Below are positions 37,704 to 50,312 of a stretch of 64,000 nucleotides of DNA, piece after piece. Source of the DNA: Hemibagrus wyckioides (lineage: Eukaryota > Chordata > Actinopteri > Siluriformes > Bagridae); the NCBI RefSeq assembly GCF_019097595.1, contig NC_080723.1, positions 10,951,011-11,015,010 of the forward strand. Direction: 5' to 3'. A program made the position numbers and the translations under genes. Within the stretch, counting starts at the first letter, position 1. Every line of letters begins with the position of its first letter. The notes beneath the pieces were generated by a model. That model saw nothing but the letters and a program-made list of their open reading frames with translations, was not told the origin of the DNA and did not search any database.

Positions 37704-37828
37704 AAGAGGGGGGGTGCAGAGAGGTTGCCAGTGTCAGAGAGGAGGGTGGAGGAGAGGAGAATAGAGGGGAGGAGAGAAGAGAAGAGAAGAGAAGAGAAGA
37801 GAAGAGAAGAGAAGAGAAGAGAAGAGGA
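37661..37828. repeat. GA microsatellite followed by a short GAGAA array
   Basis: GA dinucleotides at 37661-37710, a G-rich spacer, then about ten GAGAA/AAGAG units at 37776-37828, the same pentamer as the large array at 26735-27617. Confidence 0.9.
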
Positions 37829-39410
37829 GAGCAGAGGAGAGGAGAGCGGGGGACACAGGGGAGCCCCGGAGGTGTCTCTGAGCCAGTCGTCCTGTTCTAC
37901 CTGATTGAGGTCGATGATGAGGGGATCAATAGATCATTAGGCGATCCCTGCACCGCTCAAACAAACACACAGATTACAGACCAGATAATAGCCAGATCAA
38001 TTGCCAATGTGTGTGTGTGTGTGTGGATGTGGGTGTAGCATGTCTCTTGGGCGTGGTATGAGTGCCTGTGGGTAACAGGATGACGCCAGAATCAGCAGCA
38101 CACATCCATGAGCTCATATGGACACACTGCCAGAGTCTGGCTCAGCTTTCAGGGTGTGGCTCTCGACAGAGTAGAATGTTATGATTTTGTGTGTGTGTGT
38201 GTGTCTCACTGGTTCATCTGGGCATGTCTGCATCTATCCTGTTCCAAACTATGACACTACAAACCACTTGAAAAGTGGAACAAAATCTCAGTCATTTCTT
38301 CAGTTAATAATTTTTTGCTGCTTGTTTGTCGTTTCACACAGTCTCAGTGTTTCATCCAACACCTCTCGCAATCATTTACTCACGTGTAGCTCTGATTCCA
38401 GCCAGAAATCTGTCACCACTGTTCCAATCACCCAAACGCACATGGCAGCACGTGGCAACAAGCTCATCATTAAAATCAATTCAACTTTTCTGGAGACGTT
38501 AAAATGAATACCTCTCTGTTCCTTTTCCTCCTCCTCCTTTCTGAGACAATAGTGGACACCTGTGGACTGCTAAAGATGGGAAAAAAAAGAACTGCAGCCT
38601 GTAACGCTGACAATCATCCACGCTTACGGCTCAGTCGCGCCACATGATTATGCTTAAAAGCTGTAATGACTGAAGAAGTGTTTTTTTTTTTTTTTTAAAC
38701 AATACAGATGGATGGAAAAACTGGAGGAACAAAGTCCTTTAGGGTTTTAATTAAGAGCCTAATGAGAGGGATATATACATAACACAGGGTTTCTATACAG
38801 AAAACATTCGGAAACATATGGCCTCGATTCATTTTAGAACAGAATCGTCTCCTGCGTAGCTTGTGTAAGAGCTAATAGAGTAGGTATTAAACACAAAACA
38901 TGCGAGCGACGGGATGGAGGAGGAGGCCTGCGGCTGTGTGCCGTTTCCTACGTGAGGCCTCGACTCTCTCCAGGAGCGCTTCCTGTGATCTTTATGAGTG
39001 AACGATCCCCGTGGACATCTGTTTGCACAGGTGTGCTCGTCTGACTTGATTAGGAGGGGCGATCGGTACACGCAGGTGGGAGTGTGTGTGTGTGTGCTGG
39101 CTTCAGCGGTACACCACAATAAGAACAGAACACGGACAGACGACGATCTGAGTTGTAGGCAGGGAATCAGACTGTGGTATTAGTTGGCTTTGTGAGTTTG
39201 CCAGCATGTGGGTGCAGTGAGCTTCATGCTGAAACATACGGCAGACAATAAGATGAAAATAAAGAGCGCTCAAAAAAATAAGAGGGGTTTTGCAGATTAT
39301 AGCCGGAGCCAATTTCTGTCTCGTTCTGGAAACAGGAGTTTCAAAGCAGCAGAGGAAAAGGAACGAGGATCGTTATACTGTAAATGGAAGAAACGTTGGA
39401 TAAAACTAGA

Positions 39411-39452
39411 TCATCTTCATCGTCATCATTATCATCATCATCATCATCATCA
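39411..39452. repeat. (CAT)n trinucleotide microsatellite
   Basis: CATCAT units with three early interruptions over about 42 bases. Confidence 0.9.
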
Positions 39453-39990
39453 AAGCCACCAATTTTCAATTTAAACACGCATGCTTTAATCGCTTAATCA
39501 TTTTTTTGTTGTTGTTGTTTTTAATAAATCATACATGTGCTGAGGGATCCATGTCAAAAGTCTCTCCCCATGCTGGGAGCTCTGCTTATGAAAGAAGGCC
39601 GGAAACAGGTGGGCTCCAGTTCTGGCAGCAGCTCGCTACCCGACGGCACAATAAGAAAGCGCTCCCATGGCAACAAGGCGCAATTTGCTTTCCGCAGCCA
39701 TACACCAGTCCACTTCATGCTCTAATGTAAAATGACAAGTTGCCGGAATTAATTTTAGTGTTGGAGCACAAAAAAAAAAAAAAAAAACTTGGGAATTAAA
39801 TACAAAAAAGAAAGTCATTTTCTTCTTCTATTTTTTCCCTAAACTCATCCTGTTTCGTGTCGCGTCAAAACAGATACCTGCAGCGTTTCCGAGATTCAGA
39901 TCCCTCGGTCCAGCCTGCAGTCCAGAGTCAGGCCAAGAAGAATGTCTTATGGAGGGGAAACCAATTTCATCTCCCACAGTGAAACAGGGT

Positions 39991-40026
<36 letters not shown>

Positions 40027-40255
40027 CAAGTGAGTGAAAAGGAGAGAGTGACAGAGAGCGACAGAGATCTGTGGTTGGTGAAGAGGAGCGGAAACCTCGT
40101 ATAAAAGTATCTCCACTGTGAAGAACATGTGTCAGAGAGGCTGCTGACAGTTTTAAAGGAAAGCTGTTGGATTTGGAGGGAAAAAAAATCAGAGGAGTGA
40201 CAGCTGCCAGAAATGGCACCGAGCTGCTGACGCTTTACTGAGGGAAACGCACAAA

Positions 40256-43200
40256 TCACACACACTAATACACACTCACACACACACACACTAATACACA
40301 CTCACACACACACACACTAATACACACTCACACACACACACTAATACACACTCACACACACACACACACACACTAATACACACTAACACACACAAAATAA
40401 CACACACTAACACTAATATACACTAACACAAAATAACGCACACACAAACACACTCACACACACACACAAACTAAAACAAACTAACACACACTAATACACA
40501 TTAACATGAACTTATACACACTAACACACAATAACAATAATACACACTAACACACAATAACAATAATACACACTAACACACACTAACACTAATACACACT
40601 AACACACACTAACACTAATACACACTAACACACACTAATGCACACTAACACACATTAACACTAATACACACTAACACACACTAATGCACACTAACACACA
40701 CTAACAATAATACACACTAACACACACTAATGCACACTAACACACACTAACACTAATACACACTAACACACACTAACACTAATACACACTAACACACACT
40801 AATGCACACTAACACACACTAACACTAATACACACTAACACACACTAATGCACACTAACACACACTAACACTAATACACACTAACACACACTAATGCACA
40901 CTAACACACACTAATGCACACTAACACACACTAATGCACACTAACACACACTAATACACACTAACACACACTAATACACACTAACACTAATACACACTAA
41001 CACACAATAACAATAATACACACTAACACTAATACACACTAACACACACTAATGCACACTAACACTAATACACACTAATACACACTAACACACAATAACA
41101 ATAATACACACTAACACACTAATGCACACTAACACACACTAATACACACTAACATGAACTTATACACTTAACACACACTAATACACACTAACACACTAAC
41201 ATGAACTTATACACTCTAACACACACTAATACACACTAACACACTAACATGAACTTATACACTTAACACACACTAATACACACTAACACACTAACATGAA
41301 CTTATACACTCTAACACACACTAATACACACTAACACACTAACATGAACTTATACACTCTAACACACACTAATACACACTAACACTAATACACACTAACA
41401 CACAATAACAATAATACACACTAACACTAACACACACTAATACACACTAACATGAACTTATACACTTAACACACACTAATACACACTAACACACTAACAT
41501 GAACTTATACACTCTAACACACTAATACACACTAACACACTAACATGAACTTATACACTCTAACACACACTAATACACACTAACACTAATACACACTAAC
41601 ACACAATAACAATAATACACACTAACACACTAACATGAACTTATACACTCTAACACACACTAATACACACTAACACTAATACACAGTAACACACAATAAC
41701 AATAATACACACTAACACACTAATGCACACTAACACACACTAATACACACTAACACTAATACACACTAACACACTAACATGAACTTATACACTTAACACA
41801 CACTAATACACACTAACACACTAACATGAACTTATACACTCTAACACACACTAATACACACTAACACACTAACATGAACTTATACACTCTAACACACACT
41901 AATACACACTAACACTAATACACACTAACACACAATAACAATAATACACACTAACACACTAATGCACACTAACACACACTAATACACACTAACACACTAA
42001 CATGAACTTATACACTCTAACACACACTAATACACACTAACACACTAACATGAACTTATACACTCTAACACACTAATACACACTAACACTAATACACACT
42101 AACACTAATACACACTAACACACAATAACAATAATACACACTAACACACTAACATGAACTTATACACTCTAACACACACTAATACACACTAACACACTAA
42201 CATGAACTTATACACTCTAACACACTAATACACACTAACACTAATACACACTAACACTAATACACACTAACACACAATAACAATAATACACACTAACATG
42301 AACTTATACACTTAACACACACTAATACACACTAACACACTAACATGAACTTATACACTCTAACACACACTAATACACACTAACACACTAACATGAACTT
42401 ATACACTCTAACACACTAATACACACTAACACTAATACACACTAACACTAATACACACTAACACACAATAACAATAATACACACTAACACACTAACATGA
42501 ACTTATACACTCTAACACACACTAATACACACTAACACACTAACATGAACTTATACACTCTAACACACACTAATACACACTAACACTAATACACACTAAC
42601 ACACAATAACAATAATACACACTAACACACTAATGCACACTAACACACACTAATACACACTAACACTAATACACACTAACACACTAACATGAACTTATAC
42701 ACTCTAACACACACTAATACACACTAACACTAATACACACTAACACACAATAACAATAATACACACTAACACACTAATGCACACTAACACACACTAATAC
42801 ACACTAACACTAATACACACTAACATGAACTTATACACTCTAACACACACTAATACACACTAACACACTAACATGAACTTATACACTTAACACACACTAA
42901 TACACACTAACACACTAACATGAACTTATACACTCTAACACACACTAATACACACTAACACTAATACACACTAACACACAATAACAATAATACACACTAA
43001 CACACTAATGCACACTAACACACACTAATACACACTAACACTAATACACACTAACACACTAACATGAACTTATACACTTAACACACACTAATACACACTA
43101 ACACACTAACATGAACTTATACACTCTAACACACACTAATACACACTAACACTAATACACACTAACACACAATAACAATAATACACACTAACACACACTA

Positions 43201-43688
43201 ACACTAATACACACTAACACACACTAATGCACACTAACACTAATACACACTAATACACACTAACACACAATAACAATAATACACACTAACACACTAATGC
43301 ACACTAACACACACTAATACACACTAACACACACTAATACACACTAACACTAATACACACTAACACACTAACATGAACTTATACACTCTAACACACTAAT
43401 ACACACTAACACTAATACACACTAACACACAATAACAATAATACACACTAACACACACTAATACACACTAACACTAATACACACTAATACACACTAATAC
43501 ACACTAACACTAATACACACTAATACACACTAACACACAATAACAATAATACACACTAACACACACTAATACACACTAACACTAATACACACTAATGCAC
43601 ACTAACACACACTAATGCACACTAACACACACTAATGCACACTAACACACACTAACACACACTAATACACACTAATACACACTAACAC
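40256..43688. repeat. 3.4 kb tandem array built on a 10-base CACACTAAYA unit
   Basis: The array is made of CACACTAATA / CACACTAACA units with register slips of six bases (CACTAA). On the plus strand G is absent except in the variants AATGCACAC and ACATGAACTTATACACT. The latter marker recurs close to thirty times between about 40500 and 43390 at irregular steps (often 45-50 or 90-150 bases), with AATAACAATAATACACAC as a second recurrent variant. TAA interrupts every plus-strand frame and there is no coding potential. The edges are plain AC-rich at the left and unique sequence at the right. Confidence 0.97.
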
Positions 43689-44806
43689 TTCCCACCTAAA
43701 AGTCTGACATTTCTAAACAGAACAGTTTCCTTTAACAGGCGTTTAAACATGCCCTTTAAACACTCACTAAGTGACCTTGTGTCCAGAATCGGCTGATTTG
43801 TTCTCGCCATGTGAACGCTGCGTCTTCACCTCGCCTCAGGCCGGTGCTCCATCGAGCAGTAGTGGTGTTGGGTTCCAGCGTGTTTAGAGTTCCTATCTGC
43901 AGATGTGTTGATGTTATGAGTTCCAGGTCTGCGTTCTTCTCTGAGCTCTGGGCAAATAGCCTGAGACGTAGACGCAATTGGGCCTGTCGTGTTCTGTTTT
44001 CATTTCGTCCATGTCACGATGAAAACGGCCCAATCAAGTCTAAAGCGCACACGGTCTCGGGGTCAGCGCACAGGAATGTTCCCAGACGACCCGTGCAATG
44101 CCGACTCGGATTCTTGGGTTGCGGCTGAACAGAGGAATGACAAAAAGAAATGAAGTGTGTGTGGACGTGCGTGTGTGTGTGTGTGTGTGTTTCTCTGCTC
44201 TATTGGACCACGAAGAATTTGTACACGGCTGCTTGAGCCAGCATGATTCACCCTTCGGCAAATTCATCCCCACACACACACAACACACACACACATTCCA
44301 GTTTGTTCGTGTTTTGCCCTCTCTGTCTTGTCATAATGTAATAGTATGAGCTGAGTGTAAATGATCAGTTCCAGCACAAAGCCTCCTGCATTTTCTCCAT
44401 CATGAAAAACTTCATCATTTAAACTCCACTATCTGTTGCTCCTCCACACTTCTTCCCGCAAACAGAAAGAGCAAAAGCACGCCATATGAGATATTGTTTA
44501 TGAAAAGCAGACAGATGGTTCGTGCCCCCAACCTCGACAGCTCCACACAGACTGTACACACACACTGTCAAAAAAAAAAAAAAAGAAGTAAAAAAAACAA
44601 AAAAAAGCCAGTGAGTGTGTAAGACATTGTGATGCAGAAGCAGCACCACAGTGAGCAGGCCTGGCACTCAGTAAACATCACACACACCACATCATCTCAA
44701 TTCTCCTGAACTGCTACACATCTCAAGGTACACATCCACACATACACAAAAAAGACGACTGTTTCCTTATGAACAGCTTACGCTCTGGTCTTACTGTGTT
44801 CCCAGG
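43689..44806. other. Non-coding stretch, no gene seen
   Basis: Somewhat richer in CG at 43750-44130. GT at 44171-44191, CA near 44272-44295 and an A-rich run at 44569-44599. The overlapping short frames on both strands are not recognised. Confidence 0.45.
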
Positions 44807-45233
44807 AAATTCGTATGTACGAGTCGGAAGTCGGAATTGCGACGTCGTGTTTCCGAGTCGCTTCAGGTCTGAGGAAGATGTAGCTTCTCTTAATTAACTA
44901 CAAAATTACAGCAAAAAAATTCTACTTCTAGAAAATGAAAATGAAAACAATAGAAATGTGCATCAGGTGTGTTTTTTTTTTTCTTTTCTTGTTTATAATC
45001 AGTTTATGAAGCCACTGTAAACGAATCATAACATAATCAAAGCATTTCTCTTTATACTGCTAAACACATCATAACTAGAGTCAGCGTCTGAGACAAAACA
45101 TTCAATTTCAACAAAATTACATTCGACTACAGGCGCTGCATCCATCGATTCCTCCTGTGTTTTCTTACTCACACGGTCGCAACTTGGAAAGTCTGAGCTC
45201 GCAGAAAATCCCACTTGTAATTACGACTTTGTG
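44807..45233. mobile_element. Possible MITE with degenerate inverted ends
   Basis: The left end (AAATTCGTATGTACGAGTCG, then GGAATTGCGACGTCGTG) resembles the reverse complement of the right end (AAGTCGTAATTACAAGTGGG, then AAGTTGCGACCGTGTG) over about 60 bases with many mismatches. The interior is AT-rich and includes a 62-codon minus-strand frame (45026-45214) that I do not recognise. No clear target duplication was seen. Confidence 0.4.
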
Positions 45234-45544
45234 GCGGTGTTCAACTCATAAATAGGACATGACTCGAATGCAATAACACGCATGATCCCAGTCACTACTG
45301 AACCTTCATCTATACATACATCATGTAGTGGACACTGTAGTGACACGAATTCTCCATTCTGATTGGTCAGAATGGTTTGAATGACCCCTCCTGTTAATCT
45401 CAAATTTTCAAACATGTTTTGATCCCAGCAATTTAAAATATAATTTTTACCCAGGTTTTTTTTGTCCGGTAATTTATGTTTCTTTATTAATTACCTAAAT
45501 AGCTTAACACACAACCAAAACCCACTCTCCTAAACACCTGGAAT
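45234..45544. other. Non-coding stretch before the nested transposon cluster
   Basis: AT-rich with no repeat or frame that I recognise. Confidence 0.5.
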
Positions 45545-45577
45545 TTCTATTAAGTTAAGTTGTCTTTATTTGACATA
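45545..45577 (-). mobile_element. SINE fragment 1 (3' tail)
   Basis: Read on the minus strand this is the A-rich tail TATGTCAAATAAAGACAACT of the SINE whose body lies at 46810-47131. It is cut off by the Tc1 inserted at the TA 45576-45577. Confidence 0.65.
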
Positions 45578-46809
45578 CACTATATTGCCAAAAGTATTCG
45601 CTCACCCATCCAAATAATCAGAATCAGGTGTTCCAATCACTTCCATGGCCACAGGTGTATAAAATCAAGCACCTAGGCATGCAGACTGTTTTTACAAACA
45701 TTTGTGAAAGAATGGGTCGCTCTCAGGAGCTCAGTGAATTCCAGCGTGGAACTGTGATAGGATGCCACCTGTGCAACAAATCCAGTCGTGAAATTTCCTC
45801 GCTCCTAAATATTCCACAGTCAACTGTCAGCTGTATTATAAGAACGTGGAAGTGTTTGGGAACGACAGCAACTCAGCCACGAAGTGGTAGGCCACGTAAA
45901 CTGACGGAGCGGGGTCAGCGAATGCTGAGGTGCATAGTGCGAAGAGGTCGCCAACTTTCTGCAGAGTCAATTGCTACAGACCTCCAAACTTCATGTGGCC
46001 TTCAGATTAGCTCAAGAACAGTGTGCAGAGAGCTTCATGGAATGGGTTTCCATGGCCGAGCAGCTGCATCCAAGCCATACATCACCAAGTGCAATGCAAA
46101 GCGTCGGATGCAGTGGTGTAAAGCACGCCGCCACTGGACTCTAGAGCAGTGGAGACGCGTTCTCTGGAGTGACGAATCGCGCTTCTCCATCTGGCAATCT
46201 GATGGACGAGTCTGGGTTTGGCGGTTGCCAGGAGAACGGTACTTGTCTGACTGCATTGTTCCAAGTGTAAAGTTTGGTGGAGGGGGGATTATGGTGTGGG
46301 GTTGTTTTTCAGGAGCTGAGCTTGGCCCCTTAGTTCCGGTGAAAGGAACTCTGAATGCTTCAGCATACCAAGACATTTTGGACAATTCCATGCTCCCAAC
46401 TTTGTGGGAACAGTTTGGAGCTGGCCCCTTCCTCTTCCAACATGACAAGCAAGGTCCATAAAGACATGGATGACAGAGTCTGGTGTGGATGAACTTGACT
46501 GGCCTGCACAGAGTCCTGACCTCAACCCGACAGAACACCTTTGGGATGAATTAGAGAGGAGACTGAGAGCCAGGCCTTCTCGTCCAACATCAGTGTGTGA
46601 CCTCACAAATGCGCTCCTGGAAGAATGGTCAAAAATTCCCATAAACACACTCCTAAACCTTGTGGACAGCCTTCCCAGAAGAGTTGAAGCTGTTATAGCT
46701 GCAAAGGGTGGACCGACGTCATATTGAACCCTATGGATTAGGAATGGGATGTCACTTCAGTTCATATGCGAGTCAAGGCAGGTGAGCGAATACTTTTGGC
46801 AATATAGTG
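45578..46809 (+). mobile_element. Nearly complete Tc1-like transposon
   Basis: The two ends are perfect 29-base inverted repeats (45578-45606 and 46781-46809, beginning CACTATATTGCCAAAAGTAT), each bordered by TA (45576-45577 and 46810-46811), the target duplication of Tc1/mariner elements. Total 1,232 bp. The transposase frame is broken once, by about 16 missing bases (see 45712-46727). Perfect ends and a single obvious lesion suggest a rather recent insertion. The family is one that is widespread in fish. Confidence 0.95.
45712..46727 (+). pseudogene. Broken Tc1-like (DD34E) transposase
   Basis: Transposases of this family bind the terminal repeats and move the element by cut and paste. I start at ATG 45712 ([10 protein letters not shown]), not at the earlier in-frame start, because the family begins this way. 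Residues 1-120 are the paired-type helix-turn-helix region with a GRPRKL hook at 59-64. D154 (WSDES) is the first catalytic residue, GGGGIMVWG is at 189-197, and D245 (FQHD) is the second. The frame then shifts and stops at 46461. The C-terminal part continues in another frame from about 46470 and has NPTEHLW with the catalytic E at 46533. D to E is 89 bases, against 105 expected for 34 intervening residues, so 16 bases are missing. The product would lack the third catalytic residue and be inactive. Confidence 0.93.
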
Positions 46810-46841
46810 TATATACATTACTGCACAGTGATATTCTTTCT
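46810..46841 (-). mobile_element. SINE fragment 2
   Basis: A 32-base piece between the Tc1 and the 122-base insert. It joins the tail at 45545-45577 to the body at 46964-47131 when the two insertions are removed. Confidence 0.65.
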
Positions 46842-46963
46842 GACTTGTCCAGGGTGTACCCTTGCCTTTCGCCCTATGTGCGCTGGGATAGGCTCCAGCA
46901 GATCCCCGTGACCCTAATTAGGAATAAGCGGGTATAGACAATGGATGGATGGATGGATGGATG
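46842..46963 (-). mobile_element. 122-base repeat copy inserted in the SINE
   Basis: Flanked by 12-base direct repeats GATATTCTTTCT at 46830-46841 and 46964-46975, a clear target-site duplication. The copy reads CCAGGGTGTACCC, TGGGATAGGCTCCAGCAG, GGAATAAGCGGGTATAGACA and ends in ATGG units. It is the reverse orientation of the family at 33604-34055, truncated. Confidence 0.85.
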
Positions 46964-47131
46964 GATATTCTTTCTTCGCATATCCCATCCTTGGGGGTTT
47001 GGGGTCAGGGTGCATGGTCAGCCATGATACAGTGCCCCTGGAGCAGGTGAGGTTAAGGGCCTTGCTCAAGTCTTAAACCCCGATCTCCCGATCAACAACC
47101 CAGAGCCTTTACCACTTGAGCTACCACCACC
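46964..47131 (-). mobile_element. SINE fragment 3: tRNA-derived head and body
   Basis: Read on the minus strand the head is GGTGGTAGCTCAAGTGGTAA, with TAGCTCAAGTGG matching a tRNA A box (plus-strand 47112-47123). A degenerate B-box region (GGGGTTTAAG) follows, then the body GAGCAAGGCCCTTAACC and CAGGGGCACTGTATCATGGC. RNA polymerase III internal promoters of this type drive SINE transcription, but this copy's B box is damaged. Confidence 0.7.
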
Positions 47132-47479
47132 TATATTGGCGACTATAGAAAAATGACCAAATCACCATAAATCTAATTGACTGACCTCAAACTGGACAGA
47201 AAGATCTTTTTTGTTTTGAATGGTTTTATTATTTTTGGAAAATAGTACAACTTCTGTTATCAAGAATAGTATGTCTTTCCCTCAGAGTCTCTGAGAAATT
47301 ATGTTTCTCCCCTCCTTCATGCCGTGTGAACTCTCAATGGTTCTCACAATACCACAGGTATGTTTATGTTTATGTTAGATTAGGGCCCTAAAGCAGAGGG
47401 ATGTTCCTGAAGATTATAAAATTGATTGTTATAGTGATCCAAAACAACCAAAGCAGATGAATGTATTTTTGTATGTGTT

Positions 47480-47700
47480 TTATACAGCTAAAACAGCCTG
47501 GAGTCAAATCAACCCCAAGGAACACTGATGGGACAAAATGTATACAGGACACTGAAAACATATTTTCATGATAATTTATGTTTACCCAGTTGTCCTCAGT
47601 AAATTAGGAAAAGTCATTAAATATGACAAAAAAAAAACATATTTAGAGACCTTTGCACTGAATGGGGTCAATTTGAACCCAAGGATAATAGGAGGGTTAA
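47480..47700. mobile_element. Possible piggyBac-like MITE end
   Basis: Ends at TTAA (47697-47700) after GGATAATAGGAGGG, and carries two related 22-base motifs (GGAGTCAAATCAACCCCAAG at about 47501 and GGGGTCAATTTGAACCCAAG at about 47664). TTAA is the piggyBac target. The other end could not be placed; sequence back to about 47140 may belong to it. Confidence 0.35.
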
Positions 47701-50121
47701 TGTGCACGTTTGAATACAGTATGGTTTCTATAGTAACTTCTTACAGAGGATTTGTTCAGCAGATGCTCCACATAACGCAGCAGAGTTAAAGCTGTTCGTT
47801 TCAGTTGTCCACCACGGGAGCGTGTTCCACACAAACCAGGCTGAACTTCTCAGGATCAGAGAGAGAAAAAAATCCAGGCTATGTGAACAGACACTAATGT
47901 GGATGAACAACGTTAAACATAACGCTTAACAGGAAAACTGTACATGCTGTTCTTTCATGATTAAAAACCTTGTAGCGTTGCTGAATGTCTGTGGTATAAG
48001 AGGAGAACTTCAGGGTTTTGGAAAATAATTAACTTCACGGTGGTAAAAGTCTTCATTTCATGTTGCGCTGCATTGCACCAGCGTGTCGTTGATTATTTCC
48101 CTTCATACAACAGTTAGTTCCAGTTCACTAATCTGACTGGTCGAGATGCTTTTATTTCCTATTTCCCTCCATTTTCTCTCTGTTCACTCACATTGCTCGT
48201 CTATGTACATGATATAAATTCCACTTCCTGCTTCAACTGTTACTACAGTTTATCAGTGTTAGCGAGATCATTAGCACATCATCACAAGAAGTATCTTTAA
48301 CATAAATGTACATATCAGCGTGTGCTTGGTATACAGTTAGATGCATAGTGCTAATAAAGCAATAAAGTGTTAAATAAAGTGAGCTCAGCTTCTCCAGGAT
48401 CTATTTCCTCAAGCTGGAGCAAAAATACACAGAACTCTGTCTGAAATGTCATTTATGAAATCTTCATGTGAATTTCTTGTTGCATAAAAGCAACATCGCA
48501 CCACAATCGGGGCGGATATAGGGAACATCGAGCGGATATTCAGCGTAACCGCAGTCTTGTCAAGTGTCTGTCCTCCTGTCACCAGCACTACAGACACGTC
48601 CGTTTCCTCCAGTGTGGAAGAAGCATGTGTCTACACTTGTCTCATCTCCTGCTCTTTTAGCTAGAGCTGAGGGACACACACACACACACACACACATGGT
48701 CTACAGCAGACGCTTCAGTTAATCTGCGCTGATGAGCTCGGAGAGCTGGTTTCTCTTCCTGACCCAGAACTAAGCCTCTCTGTCAGTCTGACCAACTCCA
48801 AGAACACACACGTCTGAGAAAGCGCCTTCTAATCTTCTGAATCCATTTCCAACTGCAAAGCAAGCTCGCCCCATCCTGCATTAACGAACGCCTTTCGAAA
48901 ATCCCGGCCTTGGGAGGAAAACAGAGCCAAGAAAGAGGGATGGAGATTAATTCTGTCCACCTGAGCAGAAAACTGCACCTCCTCGGCCACGACTAAACAG
49001 ATGTGCATGCATAAACGGCGACGAGAGCCAGAGAACGAGGCTGTCTTCAGAACCCGAGTGTCACGATGATGTATTATGATGGCACTGTAACCAAGAACAA
49101 CAACAAAAAAAATTCTCCTGTGTCAATGTGTTGCATTAGATACTCCTTTAGAGAAAAATCTAAACATAAACCTGGTGATAGTTAAATGATACCAGCGGCA
49201 GGTTTCTCTCTTCGTGTAATTATATCATGCTAAGTGAATCCGCGGACCAGAACCAGACACGTGCGGTGCTGGATGCTTTTTATATTCTATTATACAGACG
49301 TTCCAGTTTAGTGATGTAGAAACAGCTAACAATTTTAACCCTGCTTTATTTACGATTCGTTCAACAAATAGAATTTAACGGGGAAATGAATAAGCGATCA
49401 TCGCTGCTGATGAGACGTTTACGGTATTACAGTGTAATAGCTAAAAAAATCAAAATCAACAAACCCAGAGGGCATGAGTAAGCCATTACAGATCTGACAA
49501 TAGACGGAGATGAGCTCCACCTTGGGAAAAGATTTGCAGCAGCATTTTCTACACAGTTTATGACTTTGTCTTTTAAGTGTAATTTGATTGACCTTGTTTT
49601 CCCAATCCAGGCTCTGTGTCATGTGTCTGGATGCTGAAAAGGCAAGTTAACAAGGCATGAGGCAGAGTGTGTGTGTGTGTGGGGTGGGGGTGGGGAGGAG
49701 TGGAAACAAGTGTGTGTGTGTGTGTGTATGTGTGTAAGCTTTGTTTAACACTCGGGGCACGGCGGGTGCAGACTCTGCCCGGCCTTGCCGCTTCTCCCTG
49801 GAGTAGAGCTCTGAAGGACGCGGAGCTTCACCTCAGATGACACACACACACTTGCACACACACACAGACCGATAATGCCGAAATGACAGTGAGCGCAAAA
49901 AGTATGCAAACACCATCGAAATGACATCTGCAGCTGTTGCAAACACCACACCAGGAACGGATAAATAAACAGGAATGAAGGAGTAAACGAGGGGATAAGA
50001 GCGGAGGGAGAGATATCAGCGGCTGGACACGGTCCATGACACTGACAGCTGGCACAGACACCCTCCACAGCCCCAGCAAACAGCGCTGCGCCCCAACGTT
50101 CTCCGTAGACCGGCTGAGAGG

Positions 50122-50123
50122 GT

Positions 50124-50167
<44 letters not shown>

Positions 50168-50168
50168 C
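50122..50168. repeat. Compound microsatellite (GT)n(GA)n
   Basis: About 27 bases of GT directly followed by about 20 bases of GA. Confidence 0.95.
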
Positions 50169-50273
50169 AGATGAAAGAGGACGATGCAGATAACACAACT
50201 GTGTCTCTTGGCTCCAAGTCTAATTAACACTCTGGCACATGCGTCAAATGAAGTCGGATTGGACCAGGAACGT

Positions 50274-50312
50274 TTGTGTGTGTGTGTGTGTGTGAGTGTG
50301 TGTGTGTGTGTG
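50274..50312. repeat. (GT)n microsatellite
   Basis: GT dinucleotides with one GA interruption, about 39 bases. Confidence 0.95.

Larger units (their letters stand above)
36707..40255. other. Non-coding stretch, no gene seen
   Basis: Contains GA/GAGAA tracts (37661-37828), GT near 38009-38025, about 19 T at 38681-38698, CAT at 39411-39452, about 18 A near 39769-39786 and GA at 39991-40015. Frames overlapping these tracts are low complexity. Confidence 0.5.

Noticed and set aside
40256..43688. Interstitial telomere sequence
   Set aside because: The unit contains CACTAA and never a run of CCCTAA, so it is not telomeric repeat; the resemblance is noted only as a question.
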